Below the pieces are notes generated by a model that did no database searches, was not told the origin of the DNA, and worked only from the letters and a program-made list of their open reading frames with translations. DNA of 64,000 nt, taken from positions 18,343-82,342 of the forward strand of contig CAYYPL010000010.1 of assembly GCA_964473555.1 (NCBI GenBank), given 5' to 3'. Each line of letters opens with the position of its first letter. Position 1 is the first letter of the stretch. The stretch is from UBA11400 sp964473555 (GTDB taxonomy: Bacteria > Bacteroidota > Rhodothermia > Balneolales > HLUCCA01). A program made the translations under genes and the position numbers. Positions 51,841-61,685 of this stretch are shown here, in pieces.

Positions 51841-53303
51841 TGTCACTTAAGCAACAAGCCGCTAAGAGCGTGGTCTGGGTAGCTGTTGAACGATTTGGTC
51901 AACAGCTCATCCAGGTTGTGTTCTTTATTATTCTGGCCAGATTATTAACTCCGGAGGATTTCGGGTTAGTGGCTATGATTATGATTTTCTTTGCGATTTC
52001 GCAAAGCTTTGTGGATAGTGGGATGGGTCAGGCTTTGGTCCGTCTCAAAGAAATTACCGACGCAGATCGCTCAACTGTGTTCTGGTTCAATTTGGGGATT
52101 TCTCTACTCTTTTGTATCGGACTCTACTTCGCTGCACCAAGTATAGCCACATTTTTTGATGAATCCAGGCTCACTAACTTGGTTCGTTTTATGGGTATGG
52201 CAATTTTGTTCAACGGGATAGCGATTGTACAACGCTCAGAACTCACCCAGTTAATGGATTTCAAGACTCAAGCGTTGGTGCAGATACCAACGACTGTTGT
52301 AGGTGGTGTAATATCAGTAGCCATGGCGTTCATGGGTTTTGGAGTTTGGGCACTTGCTACACAATTTGTGATAACAGCGTTAGTGTCCAGTGCGATGCTT
52401 TGGATGATAAAACCCTCCAAGATTTTGTTCAATTGGAATCCAGAGTCATTTAAGCAGTTATTTGGATTCGGATACAAACTATTAATGTCCGGACTACTTG
52501 ACACCACCTACCAACATATTTACAAACTTGTAATCGGGAAATTCTTTGCAGCATCAACGCTTGGCTACTATACTCAAGCAAACAACATCCAACAGATGGC
52601 TGGACAAAATCTCGTCGGGATCATACAGAAAGTAACCTATCCCTTATTGAGCAAAACTGTCGAAAACCCGGCTCGCATGAAAACAGGTTACCGCCAGGTC
52701 ATACAGACATCATCCTTTGTTATTTTTCCGGGTATGTTTTTATTGATTGTATTTGCTAAACCAATGATAACTATAATATTAGGAGAAAAGTGGGAGCCTG
52801 CCGTATCGTTTCTTCAAATAATATGTCTAGGTGAAATGATGTATCACTTACATGCGATTAATTTGAATGTGTTAAAAGTACTGGGTCGGAGTGATTTATT
52901 TTTGAAGTTGGAAGTTATGAAGAAATTTTGTGTCACTTTGGCCATCATCATTGGGATTCAATTTGGCATTTTTGGTCTGCTCGTGGGTCAAGTTATAAAT
53001 TCCTACATTGCACTAATTATCAATACCCATTACACTGCTAAATTCATACAATACCCAATCTCAGAACAATTGTTTGATGTGCTCAAAGTGATAGCTCTTA
53101 GTATACCTATGGTTGTAGTTTCATTAATAATAATAAATTTAACAACGATAACATCCGTCGTTGGTTTGGTGATAGCCCTTATGCTGGCTGTAATGACTTA
53201 CCTGATCAGTAATTTGATTTATCGCTCCGAAACCGTTGTTGCCCTATTAGATATCTTAAAACATCATCTGCCTCTTAAACTCAGTCACAAACTCGGACTA
53301 TGA
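51840..53303 (+). CDS. Polysaccharide flippase, Wzx/WzxC type
   Basis: A 487-residue integral membrane protein of the MOP flippase superfamily with about 12-14 membrane segments. It begins KQQAAKSVVWVAVERFGQQ, and ILARLLTPEDFGLVAMIMIF is typical of the WzxC/polysaccharide synthesis branch. LGYYTQANNIQQMAGQNLVG is a further conserved block. It would move lipid-linked repeat units to the periplasm. Its ATG shares one base with the rfbA stop (TAATG), and its stop overlaps the aminotransferase start by 4 nt. It is separate from the PglK-like ABC flippase at 30153. Confidence 0.93.
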   Translation: MSLKQQAAKSVVWVAVERFGQQLIQVVFFIILARLLTPEDFGLVAMIMIFFAISQSFVDSGMGQALVRLKEITDADRSTVFWFNLGISLLFCIGLYFAAPSIATFFDESRLTNLVRFMGMAILFNGIAIVQRSELTQLMDFKTQALVQIPTTVVGGVISVAMAFMGFGVWALATQFVITALVSSAMLWMIKPSKILFNWNPESFKQLFGFGYKLLMSGLLDTTYQHIYKLVIGKFFAASTLGYYTQANNIQQMAGQNLVGIIQKVTYPLLSKTVENPARMKTGYRQVIQTSSFVIFPGMFLLIVFAKPMITIILGEKWEPAVSFLQIICLGEMMYHLHAINLNVLKVLGRSDLFLKLEVMKKFCVTLAIIIGIQFGIFGLLVGQVINSYIALIINTHYTAKFIQYPISEQLFDVLKVIALSIPMVVVSLIIINLTTITSVVGLVIALMLAVMTYLISNLIYRSETVVALLDILKHHLPLKLSHKLGL

Positions 53304-54385
53304 TTCCAGTAACCAGATCTTTCCTTCCTCCTATTGAAGAGTACATATTCCATCTGAAAAGAGCCTATCACAACGAGTGGTTAACAAATAGAGGTGAATT
53401 GGTATGCGATCTTGAAGTAAAACTAGAAAAGTACTTGAATCTGGATAAATCCAGGATTGTTTGTATGAACAATGGCACAGTACCGCTTCAAATAGCTGTC
53501 AAATTACTTGGACAAGGTGGTGAAATAATTACAACACCATTCAGCTATGTTGCCACAACTGCTGCAATCGTATGGGAAAATTGCACACCGGTATTTGTAG
53601 ATATTGATCCTGATCATTTAACGATTGATGAATCAAAAATAGAAGCAGCAATTACCGAAAAAACAACCTGTATTTTAGCGACCCACGTATTTGGAAATCC
53701 CTGTAATATCGAAGAGATTCAACGTATAGCTCAAAAACATCAATTAAAAGTAATTTATGATGCGGCACATTGTTTTGGGGTGAATTACAAAGATAAAAGT
53801 ATATTTGAATATGGTGATGTAAGTACGTGCAGTTTTCATGCAACTAAAATATTTCACACAGGAGAAGGTGGTGCCACTTTTTGTAGTGACTCTGAATTGT
53901 TCAATAAGTTTTACTACAGCCATAATTTTGGACACAATGGACCACTTGATTTTTTTGGACTGGGTATCAATGGGAAAATTAGTGAATTACAAGCTGCTAT
54001 GGGTTTGAGTGTACTTCCCTATATGGAAGAAATAAAGATTAACCGAGAGAAAATAGTCAACCAATATCGTTATAACTTAAACCAATCCTATTTCACGTTT
54101 TTTAAATTGAGAAGCCATACAAAATGGAACTACAGTTACTTTCCGGTACTTTTTCGTGATGAGTCTGATCTGATACAGTGTCAAATCAGACTAAACAAGG
54201 AGAACATTTTTCCAAGAAGATATTTTTATCCCTCTCTGAATCAAATTCAATACACTTCTGGAGAGAGTTGTCCAATATCTGAAGATATAGCTCAAAGAAT
54301 ATTATGTTTACCGTTATATGTTGACCTAGAGCCTGACAGTGTGGATAAGATATGCAACATCTTAAACAGGATTACAAAGCAATAA
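53300..54385 (+). CDS. DegT/DnrJ/EryC1/StrS-family sugar aminotransferase
   Basis: A 361-residue PLP enzyme that puts an amino group on a nucleotide-linked keto sugar. Visible marks are CMNNGTVPLQIAVKLLG (phosphate-binding), TTPFSYVATTAAIVWENC, VIYDAAHCFGVNY (PLP aspartate), STCSFHATKIFHTGEGG with the PLP lysine in HATK, and LGINGKISELQAAMGL. With rfbA before it and a NeuD-like acetyltransferase after it, a dTDP-acetamido-dideoxyhexose pathway is likely. The DNA becomes clearly more AT-rich from here on. Confidence 0.93.
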   Translation: MIPVTRSFLPPIEEYIFHLKRAYHNEWLTNRGELVCDLEVKLEKYLNLDKSRIVCMNNGTVPLQIAVKLLGQGGEIITTPFSYVATTAAIVWENCTPVFVDIDPDHLTIDESKIEAAITEKTTCILATHVFGNPCNIEEIQRIAQKHQLKVIYDAAHCFGVNYKDKSIFEYGDVSTCSFHATKIFHTGEGGATFCSDSELFNKFYYSHNFGHNGPLDFFGLGINGKISELQAAMGLSVLPYMEEIKINREKIVNQYRYNLNQSYFTFFKLRSHTKWNYSYFPVLFRDESDLIQCQIRLNKENIFPRRYFYPSLNQIQYTSGESCPISEDIAQRILCLPLYVDLEPDSVDKICNILNRITKQ

Positions 54386-54723
54386 CAATCACATGATTAA
54401 CTAATCTAAGTATATTAATTGAAGGTGCCGGTGGACATGCTTTCGATTTATTTTGTGTTATTTTCTGGCAATTCCACAAGGGTAGATATCAAATTTTCAG
54501 AAGCTTAGAAGTCATTTAATTAACTGTAAGCCATTTGCAGTCTCAAGTACTTCACAAAGCGATTGGGAACTCATTTATACTCAATTCTTTCAACTAGCCA
54601 CATTTTTAATGATGATTGTCAATTTAAGGTACAGAGTACTAGTCTTGAAGCAAATCTCTACTTTGTTTCAACGGATGAAAACACGTTATAACGTTAAAAA
54701 AATGGCAAATGCAAGGTATAACT
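54386..54723. other. AT-rich intergenic region without recognised gene
   Basis: A 338-nt gap in which all frames are short and no repeat word pattern or clear promoter is visible. It may be decayed sequence between an imported block and its neighbour. Confidence 0.4.
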
Positions 54724-55392
54724 ATGCATGCTGAAAAAATTATAGTATTTGGTTCTTCAGGACATGCAAGAAGTATCGCTGTAATCTTAGAAAAACTTAA
54801 CTATGAAATAGTTGGTTTTATAGACTCATATCAGCCCAAAGGGCAGAAAGTATTAAACTATTATACTATTGGAAATGAAGAGTCTTTAATTGACTGTGAA
54901 AAAGTTTATGGTACGAATAACATAGTAATTGGGATTGGTGATACGAAGGCAAGGAGTAAAGTAGTTGAAAAAATTAGAAAGGTTAATTCTAAAATAAATT
55001 TTCCAGCAATCATAGCACCTGGAGCAACAGTATCAGAATATACTGCAATTGGAGAAGGTACTGTGGTTTTTACGAATGCTTTTGTTAATGTAGAATGTGT
55101 AATTGGAAAATTTTGCGTCTTAAATTCAGCATGTATTGTTGAGCACAATACGCAAATCTCTGATTTTTGCACAATCTCTCCGGCTGTTAATATTGGCGGC
55201 GATGTAAAAGTAGGAGAGTACTCCTTCATAGGTTCTTCTGCAACAATAATTCAAAAAAGAACGATTGGAAAGCATGTTGTCATTGGTGCAGGAGCAGTTG
55301 TAACAAAGAACATTCCAGATAATGTTTTAGCTGTTGGAATACCGGCAGTAGTAAAAAGAGTCAATTATTCAAACAACCAATTATTCAAATAA
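54724..55392 (+). CDS. NeuD/PglD-family sugar O- or N-acetyltransferase
   Basis: A 222-residue trimeric acyltransferase. The N-terminal sugar-binding part is IIVFGSSGHARSIAVIL and VVGFIDSY-like, here IVGFIDSYQP. The C-terminal left-handed beta helix has hexapeptide turns (APGATVSEYTAIGEGTVV, INIGGDVKVGEYSFIGSS, IGKHVVIGAGAVVTKNIP) and a catalytic His in VEHNTQI. It would acetylate the amine installed by the aminotransferase at 53300. ATG 54724 is preferred over 54709 because AAGG lies 8 nt upstream. The next ATG overlaps the stop by one base. Confidence 0.9.
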   Translation: MHAEKIIVFGSSGHARSIAVILEKLNYEIVGFIDSYQPKGQKVLNYYTIGNEESLIDCEKVYGTNNIVIGIGDTKARSKVVEKIRKVNSKINFPAIIAPGATVSEYTAIGEGTVVFTNAFVNVECVIGKFCVLNSACIVEHNTQISDFCTISPAVNIGGDVKVGEYSFIGSSATIIQKRTIGKHVVIGAGAVVTKNIPDNVLAVGIPAVVKRVNYSNNQLFK

Positions 55393-56318
55393 TGAATAAC
55401 GTTGATATTTCAATCATTATCCCAGTTTATTTCAATGAAGGGAGTATCATTCATACTTACAAAATCCTTAAAAATGAAATACTTTCAAAGTTTCCAAATC
55501 TAACCTTTGAAATCATTTTCATCGATGATGGTTCTAAAGATAGCTCATTAAGTGAAATGAGAGAAATCAAAGCTGAAGATTCTTGCGTTAACATCATACA
55601 GTTTACCAGAAACTTTGGACAGGTCTCCGCATTTTACGCAGGATATGAAAATGCAAAAGGGAAAGCATGTTTAAACATCGCAGCAGATCTTCAGGAACCA
55701 CCTGAATTAATCGTCTCTATGATCAAGAGTTATATCAATGGAGAAGCTCAAATAGTAGCAGGCAACAGGATTGAAAGAGAGGAAAGTTATTACAGAAAAA
55801 AGACTTCTCAATTGTTCTATTACTTTATGCAAAAATTAAGTTTTCCAAACATGCCAAAAGGAGGTTTTGATGTTGTTTTGATTGATGAAGTTGTAAAAGA
55901 ATATTTGCTCAATTCGAACGAAAGCAATCCATTTTGGCAAGGGCAACTGCTTTGGACCGGGTATAGCGTGAAATTCATTCCATACAACAGACAAAAACGG
56001 GAAATTGGCATATCTAAATGGTCTTTTGCTAAGAAACTAAAATATTTGTTGGATGGAATACTCAATTATTCATACGCTCCTCTGCGATTTTTCTCAGTTT
56101 TAGGCATTTTAACCTGTCTATTAGCAATTCTATACTCAATAATTATCACGATTGTATACCTTTTCGGCAACACTCCGTTTCAAGGTTGGGCTCCTTTGAT
56201 GATTGTAACTCTTTTATTTTCAGGATTGCAGTTGGTCATGCTGGGAATTATTGGTGAATACTTATGGAGGATATTTGAACAAGTAAGAAATAGGCCCAAA
56301 TTTATCATAAAAAAATGA
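55392..56318 (+). CDS. Polyprenyl-phosphate glycosyltransferase (GtrB/DPM1-like)
   Basis: A 308-residue GT2 protein with two C-terminal membrane segments (about 233-257 and 269-292). Core motifs are ISIIIPVYFNEGSIIHTY, IIFIDDGSKDSSLSEM, TRNFGQVSAFYAGYENAKG and AADLQEPPELI (metal site), and RKREIGISKWSFAKKLKYLL at the membrane interface. Such enzymes load a single sugar onto undecaprenyl phosphate. The polytopic protein encoded next would then use that lipid sugar in the periplasm. Start overlaps the previous stop by one base, end overlaps the next start by 4 nt. Confidence 0.92.
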   Translation: MNNVDISIIIPVYFNEGSIIHTYKILKNEILSKFPNLTFEIIFIDDGSKDSSLSEMREIKAEDSCVNIIQFTRNFGQVSAFYAGYENAKGKACLNIAADLQEPPELIVSMIKSYINGEAQIVAGNRIEREESYYRKKTSQLFYYFMQKLSFPNMPKGGFDVVLIDEVVKEYLLNSNESNPFWQGQLLWTGYSVKFIPYNRQKREIGISKWSFAKKLKYLLDGILNYSYAPLRFFSVLGILTCLLAILYSIIITIVYLFGNTPFQGWAPLMIVTLLFSGLQLVMLGIIGEYLWRIFEQVRNRPKFIIKK

Positions 56319-58048
56319 AATACATGATTTTATGGAATAATGTATTAAAGCCAAGTGAATCTATGACTTCAAGAGAAAAAATGTTATTTCTCATGGTCTT
56401 TGTATACCCACTATTATTCATTTTCCAGGGTGGTGACTTAACGGATTCAGGTTTTTTTGCCATGAGTTATCAGAATTTCTTTCCTAACTTACAGTTAGGA
56501 GAAACGAACAGCATCTCCATACTGAGTGATTTCATTGGTGCAACATGGTTTACTTTATTCCCAAATTCGGGAATACTTGGTCTGAAAATTCTCAACCTGT
56601 TATTCTTGTATTCAGTGATTGGAATGACTTATTTAACACTGAAAGACATCACAAATAAAAGAGTACTATTAATTGTAGGTATTTTTTGTGGTGTTGTTTT
56701 TGCCACTAGGTGGAGTCCACTAGTATTGGGAAGAGACTCTGTGTCCTGGTTTTTCCTGGTATTAACTAGTTTTTTTTTAATAAAGGGTTTGAACCCAAAA
56801 AAGTATAAATTCCTTATAATTTCAGGTTTGATTTATGTTTTTGCTACACTTAGTCGGTTTCCAAACATTATTTTTATACTCCTGTTACCATTTTTATTAG
56901 TATACACCCACATTAACAGCTTTAAGGAATTATCCTTTAAACTTTTCTGGCAACCTATAAAACAGTATCTCTTATTTGTAGTTGGTGCGATTATATCACT
57001 TTCTACTGTTCTGTTGATTTTTAATTACTTAAACATCTATGATATATTCATTAAAAATTTCGATGTTGTCGGAATCTCTGCAGAAAGCACTGATTCTTCG
57101 AGTTATTCAATGCTTAACCTATTAGAAAATTATCTTCTTGATGGTATCCAGTTTTTACCCCATTTATTAGCAGTCGTATCTTTAGCGTTGACTACATCAT
57201 TGCTGTATGAATATTCGTTCAAAATAAAGAAAAATATACCTTTTATCATCTTTGTTCTGTTGCTGATCGGTACAGCATTGTTTGTCTATAAAGGGTACTC
57301 ATATGGAAGTAAAATTAAATATTTTGTTCCTGCATTTTGTATAGTTCCCTTATTTATTTCTTTGATTAACAAAGATAAGTTTAGCGCATTAGTAGCATTA
57401 TTCAGTGTTTTAACTCTGACACAAGTTGCAGGTACCAATACTGGATTATTTTTAAAACTCACTTATGGCTTTATTGTGTTATTCCCACTGGCAATTTTAA
57501 TTCTTACAGAAAAGAAACTACATCAATTCGAAAATATAAAGTTGCACACAAAGCCAATATTGATCATTGGTATATCTTTTGTGTTATTTTTTAGTCTTGT
57601 GTCTCGAATTGCAGGTATTTATCATGTCGATTCGGGTATAACTTCTCGACTCAGGTTCATACATCCCATAGAACATCCTAAAATGAAAGGAATTTTCACA
57701 ACAAAGGAGAATTCCACCTACATTACGCAATTATCAAACTTAATTGATAAACATCTTGATCAGGATAAAAACCTATTTATTTACGGACATCAACCGATGT
57801 TCTACTACTTGACAGAAACGATACCGCCAGTAAAAAAGTTTTGGTTAACAAACAATTATGTTCAAGTCGATGAACTGTTTGCTTCACTAGATTCAAGTAT
57901 AAAATCTACTGGAAAGTATCCGATGATCGTCGATACAAAACAAAACATAATGGGCGAAGCAGGCCAGATACGATTAGAGCTTTTTTTAATCGGACACGGA
58001 TACAAGAGTACAGTGAAAACAGAAAACTTTGATATATGGACAAAATAA
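56315..58048 (+). CDS. Polytopic GT-C-like membrane glycosyltransferase
   Basis: A 577-residue membrane protein with around 11 hydrophobic segments and a soluble C-terminal portion from about residue 440. The first periplasmic loop carries FQGGDLTDSGFFAMSYQNFF, with acidic residues placed as in GT-C enzymes. No named family is recognised by eye. Its coupling to the GtrB-like gene (4-nt overlap) suggests that it transfers a sugar from undecaprenyl phosphate to the glycan in the periplasm, as GtrC-type proteins do. Strongly AT-rich DNA. Confidence 0.72.
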   Translation: MKYMILWNNVLKPSESMTSREKMLFLMVFVYPLLFIFQGGDLTDSGFFAMSYQNFFPNLQLGETNSISILSDFIGATWFTLFPNSGILGLKILNLLFLYSVIGMTYLTLKDITNKRVLLIVGIFCGVVFATRWSPLVLGRDSVSWFFLVLTSFFLIKGLNPKKYKFLIISGLIYVFATLSRFPNIIFILLLPFLLVYTHINSFKELSFKLFWQPIKQYLLFVVGAIISLSTVLLIFNYLNIYDIFIKNFDVVGISAESTDSSSYSMLNLLENYLLDGIQFLPHLLAVVSLALTTSLLYEYSFKIKKNIPFIIFVLLLIGTALFVYKGYSYGSKIKYFVPAFCIVPLFISLINKDKFSALVALFSVLTLTQVAGTNTGLFLKLTYGFIVLFPLAILILTEKKLHQFENIKLHTKPILIIGISFVLFFSLVSRIAGIYHVDSGITSRLRFIHPIEHPKMKGIFTTKENSTYITQLSNLIDKHLDQDKNLFIYGHQPMFYYLTETIPPVKKFWLTNNYVQVDELFASLDSSIKSTGKYPMIVDTKQNIMGEAGQIRLELFLIGHGYKSTVKTENFDIWTK

Positions 58049-58143
58049 TTCTTTGACGGTTTCTCTGAAATTCATGCTATTCATGGTTCATCAAAGTAGT
58101 TATTTTGAAATTAAATTTAGTAGATACTTTCAGGGAAGCTTTC

Positions 58144-59163
58144 ATGGTTGTTAATGATACTCCATTAGTATCAATTTGTTGCTTAACCTTTAATCACGCA
58201 AACTACATCTGTGATGCCATAGAAAGTTTTATTAAACAGGAAACTACTTTTCCTATAGAGATCGTGATTTATGACGATGCCTCAACAGATGGAACTACTA
58301 GATTAATTCGTCAATATGAGACAATTCATCCCAAAATCATTAAACCGTTATATCAGAGGGAAAATCAATTTTCGAAAGGAATTGTTCATAATTTAAGTCT
58401 ATTGTTTTCAGAATCTAAAGGTAAGTATATAGCCTTCTGCGAAGGCGACGATTACTGGACGGATCCTTACAAGTTACAGATGCAAGTTGAGCATATGGAG
58501 TCTAATCCGGAAACGAGTCTTTGTGTCCATGCCTCAAAAGTTGTAAAATCATCAACCGGGAAAGTGGTCAAAACAATCAGGCCCTGTGATGTTAGTCGCT
58601 ACTTTGATACCGATGAAATTATCGAAGGGGGAGGTGGATTATTTGCCACCAATTCGATGCTTTTCAAACGCTCATCTTACCTGCAACGACCCTCCTACTT
58701 TTCAAAAAGCAACGTTGGTGACTACCCCTTGATGATACATCTCTCAACCCTTGGAAAAGTATATTACATGGACAGGTTTCTATCAGTTTATCGAACTGCG
58801 ATACGAGGATCCTGGACCAGCACGACTCATTCTGGTACGATCCAAAAGATGCTCGACCAGAAAGAAAACAGTGTCCAATTGCTCCACGAAATCGACCAGT
58901 TTTATGAACGAAGGTATGCACATGCCATACAACGCAAAATCCGTGAAATCGAATTCGCAATATTACAGATGAGTGGAGCAGTTAGTAAGGTACGAAACCA
59001 CGAATATGCAGATCTATATGCTTCATTGAGTCTTCAAAAGAAAATCATATTATTCATAACACGCACCTACTATCCGAAGATATCTTCGGTTCTAAAACGT
59101 ACAGTCAATTTTTATAATCAAGTAATTGAATCAATCTTCATTAAATTAAGAGCTCATAAATGA
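58144..59163 (+). CDS. Glycosyltransferase family 2
   Basis: A 339-residue GT2 transferase with PLVSICCLTFNHANYICDAI, IEIVIYDDASTDGTTRLI, FCEGDDYWTDPYKLQMQVEH (metal site) and VGDYPLMIHLSTLGKVYYMD. The pattern is close to that of the gene at 11894 and to transferases of LPS outer cores. ATG 58144 is chosen because the frame from 58105 adds non-domain residues. Confidence 0.9.
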   Translation: MVVNDTPLVSICCLTFNHANYICDAIESFIKQETTFPIEIVIYDDASTDGTTRLIRQYETIHPKIIKPLYQRENQFSKGIVHNLSLLFSESKGKYIAFCEGDDYWTDPYKLQMQVEHMESNPETSLCVHASKVVKSSTGKVVKTIRPCDVSRYFDTDEIIEGGGGLFATNSMLFKRSSYLQRPSYFSKSNVGDYPLMIHLSTLGKVYYMDRFLSVYRTAIRGSWTSTTHSGTIQKMLDQKENSVQLLHEIDQFYERRYAHAIQRKIREIEFAILQMSGAVSKVRNHEYADLYASLSLQKKIILFITRTYYPKISSVLKRTVNFYNQVIESIFIKLRAHK

Positions 59164-59338
59164 ACCCCAGACGAATAATCTTACCATTACTCTTGACCAA
59201 ATTATTCAAGTTTCCCTTTAGGTAGCCGCGAAATTTAATTTCAAAATAACTTCTTTGTAGAACCAGAAAACCTTTATTAAAAGCCCCAAAAAGTTAACGG
59301 TAGAGGTCAATAGGAAAACGTATTAATTAAACTAAAAA

Positions 59339-60256
59339 ATGGCCAAATACAAGTTATCGATTATATCAGCTTGCTATAATGTAGAAAATGAAGTTCAAAA
59401 TCACCTGATTTCGATCAAGAAAAGTGTACGTGGTCATAACGATGTTCAAGTAGTCGTAGTGGATGATTTTTCAACTGATGGGACGGGTTCAATTATATCT
59501 TCATTTAAATGTGATAACTACAAGTACCTGCATTTAAATCGTAATGGAGGTTTAGCAAATGCCCGAAAAATAGGATATCAGTTATCTGATGCTGAATATG
59601 TGTGGTTTGTAGATGGTGATGACACAATAGAAGAGAATGCGGTGGAAATCATACTCAAGGAATTAGAGCATTCCGATACTGATGTTTACGTTTTTGATTA
59701 CTCACGGCATGAAAAAGGTAAAGTGAGCATTGTATCAGGAATGAACAATGGCGTTCACGTAGTTAATAGCGTCATTTGTAAGGTATTCAAATCGAAAATT
59801 ATTCAGGATAATATGTTTAGCAATTACGACGTAGGTGAAGATCTGTTTTTTTCATTAATGTTCAATGAAAAGAGTTCATCATTAAAGTACGTAGATAATG
59901 TGATTTACAATTACCTTATCAGAAGTTCTTCACTGACGCAGAAACCAAGTACCAAATGGGTTGAAAGAGAATTACTATTATCTGATTTATTGAACAATGG
60001 TATCGAAATAAGTAAAATCAGACCGCATGCCAATAATATGGCCATTAGGATGCTGAAATTGATTCCTCGCGCAGAAAATGGGTTAAGAGCAGAACTTAAG
60101 CAAGCGATAACCAGAATGGTATTAAAGTTCAACTTACCATTTTGGGGAAGCACATATTACAATAAATGGTACCATTCTCTGCTTTTTGTTTTTTTATTTC
60201 CGGGTGTTGTGAATGTATTTGAATTCTTCAAAAGACGTTTGTCAAATACATATTAA
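59339..60256 (+). CDS. Glycosyltransferase family 2
   Basis: A 305-residue GT2 protein with LSIISACYNVENEVQNHLIS, VVVVDDFSTDGTGSII, NRNGGLANARKIGYQLSDAE and VWFVDGDDTIEENAVEII (metal site). A hydrophobic C-terminus (HSLLFVFLFPGVVNVF) may attach it to the membrane. It is flanked by AT-rich gaps of 175 and 250 nt without recognised genes. Donor unknown. Confidence 0.9.
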   Translation: MAKYKLSIISACYNVENEVQNHLISIKKSVRGHNDVQVVVVDDFSTDGTGSIISSFKCDNYKYLHLNRNGGLANARKIGYQLSDAEYVWFVDGDDTIEENAVEIILKELEHSDTDVYVFDYSRHEKGKVSIVSGMNNGVHVVNSVICKVFKSKIIQDNMFSNYDVGEDLFFSLMFNEKSSSLKYVDNVIYNYLIRSSSLTQKPSTKWVERELLLSDLLNNGIEISKIRPHANNMAIRMLKLIPRAENGLRAELKQAITRMVLKFNLPFWGSTYYNKWYHSLLFVFLFPGVVNVFEFFKRRLSNTY

Positions 60257-60506
60257 CGTAAAACCGTATTGTGTAGGAATTCGGACCTGGAAATTAGTTG
60301 CATTTGTGTATTTCTTAAATCGAACAATTCAAATTCAAAAGCTTTCAGTTGTGTGGTGAATATTCTATATTCAAATGCTGTACAACATTAATACTTTCAA
60401 ATTAAAAATTGTGTCAAGATTAGCTCATTTTATATTTTCAAAATATCTGATTTCACTTTTACAGAAATGAATGTGTCAAATTAAAGTATAATCTTCTCAC
60501 CAATCA

Positions 60507-61685
60507 ATGAATCACCGAATTTTACTGGTATCCAAAAAGGTGCCACGATTGTATTCCGGTGCTGGGAAAGCGGCATGGCGAATCGCCCATCATTTACACG
60601 CCAAAGGCCAATTGGTGGCTTTACTGACTTCAACACACACTTCCGACCTGGCCGACCACCCGTTTGAGGTAAAGTCTGTGATTCCAGTAAAATTTTTGGA
60701 TTATTCCCTGTTTCGTCCTATCCGCGAATTGATTGCCTGTGTGAACATTTGGGTCTACATCTGGAACAGATGCAATGACTTCGATGTACTCCATTGTGTT
60801 GCGCCCTCGTGGGACGCTCTGTACTCTGTTCTAATCAGTAAGTTAGTTGGGAAAAAAGTAGTACTGGAACTAACGCGCCTGGGTGAAGGGGCCGATAATC
60901 CGGGTTCTGTTGCATCTTATGATTGGTTCAGAATATTTTATCAACGTCGAAACATTCAGTATCAACTTTCAGACCGCATTGTGTGTTTGTCGGAAGCTCT
61001 GCGAATCGATTGTGAACAACACGGTCTCGGATCCAAAGCGGTAGTAATCCCTCGGTCTGTGAATACCGTTCGATTTCATCCTGTGACCGAATCTCAAAAA
61101 GATCAACTTCGGGCGGAACTTGGATTACCAAATCAAAACATCATTTTGTTTGTGGGTTCATTGATCACTAGGAAAGGCGCCCTCCGATTGGTTCCTATTC
61201 TTGAATGGATCCGTACCCATGTTCCTGCTCATCTGGTTATAGTTGGCAATGGATCAGTTAGTGAAGATGAAATCAAGAGTACTAAAATTGTCCACGATCA
61301 AATCAAGTCTGGGAATGTAGCACATGTGGTACATCTCATCGGGTTCTCCGACCAGGTTGAACGTTACACTCAAGTAGCAGACGTGTTCTTTTTTCCCTCA
61401 GAATCCGAGGGAATGCCCAATGCCGTGCTGGAAGCGATGAGCTCGGGGAATCCCGTTGTCTGCGGACTCATTCCCGGGATTACCGATACCATGATGGTCG
61501 ATGGACAATCCGGATATGTGTGTGACCAATTTTCTGATGAAGACTATGCCTCGCTTATCGTTAACTTGCTACAAAATGCTGAGCTCAGGCAGCAGATCGG
61601 ACAGCAAGCCCGACAAAAGATCATGCAGGAATACACAGAATCCAGTATATTTGCCCGCTATCAACATTTATACGATTCCCTGTGA
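60507..61685 (+). CDS. Glycosyltransferase family 4
   Basis: A 392-residue GT-B transferase: ILLVSKKVPRLYSGAGKAAW at the N-terminus, ILFVGSLITRKGALRLVPIL for the C-terminal half, and FFFPSESEGMPNAVLEAMSS as the donor-binding E-x7-E block followed by GNPVVCGLIPGITD. The codon for its stop overlaps the next GTG start by 4 nt. It opens the three-gene 60.5-63.9 kb block with a ligase/polymerase-like gene and another GT4. Confidence 0.93.
   Translation: MNHRILLVSKKVPRLYSGAGKAAWRIAHHLHAKGQLVALLTSTHTSDLADHPFEVKSVIPVKFLDYSLFRPIRELIACVNIWVYIWNRCNDFDVLHCVAPSWDALYSVLISKLVGKKVVLELTRLGEGADNPGSVASYDWFRIFYQRRNIQYQLSDRIVCLSEALRIDCEQHGLGSKAVVIPRSVNTVRFHPVTESQKDQLRAELGLPNQNIILFVGSLITRKGALRLVPILEWIRTHVPAHLVIVGNGSVSEDEIKSTKIVHDQIKSGNVAHVVHLIGFSDQVERYTQVADVFFFPSESEGMPNAVLEAMSSGNPVVCGLIPGITDTMMVDGQSGYVCDQFSDEDYASLIVNLLQNAELRQQIGQQARQKIMQEYTESSIFARYQHLYDSL

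Noticed and set aside
53652..53935. Cysteine/histidine-rich antisense frames in the aminotransferase gene
   Set aside because: Composition results from the opposite strand of a conserved PLP enzyme; no independent start signals.
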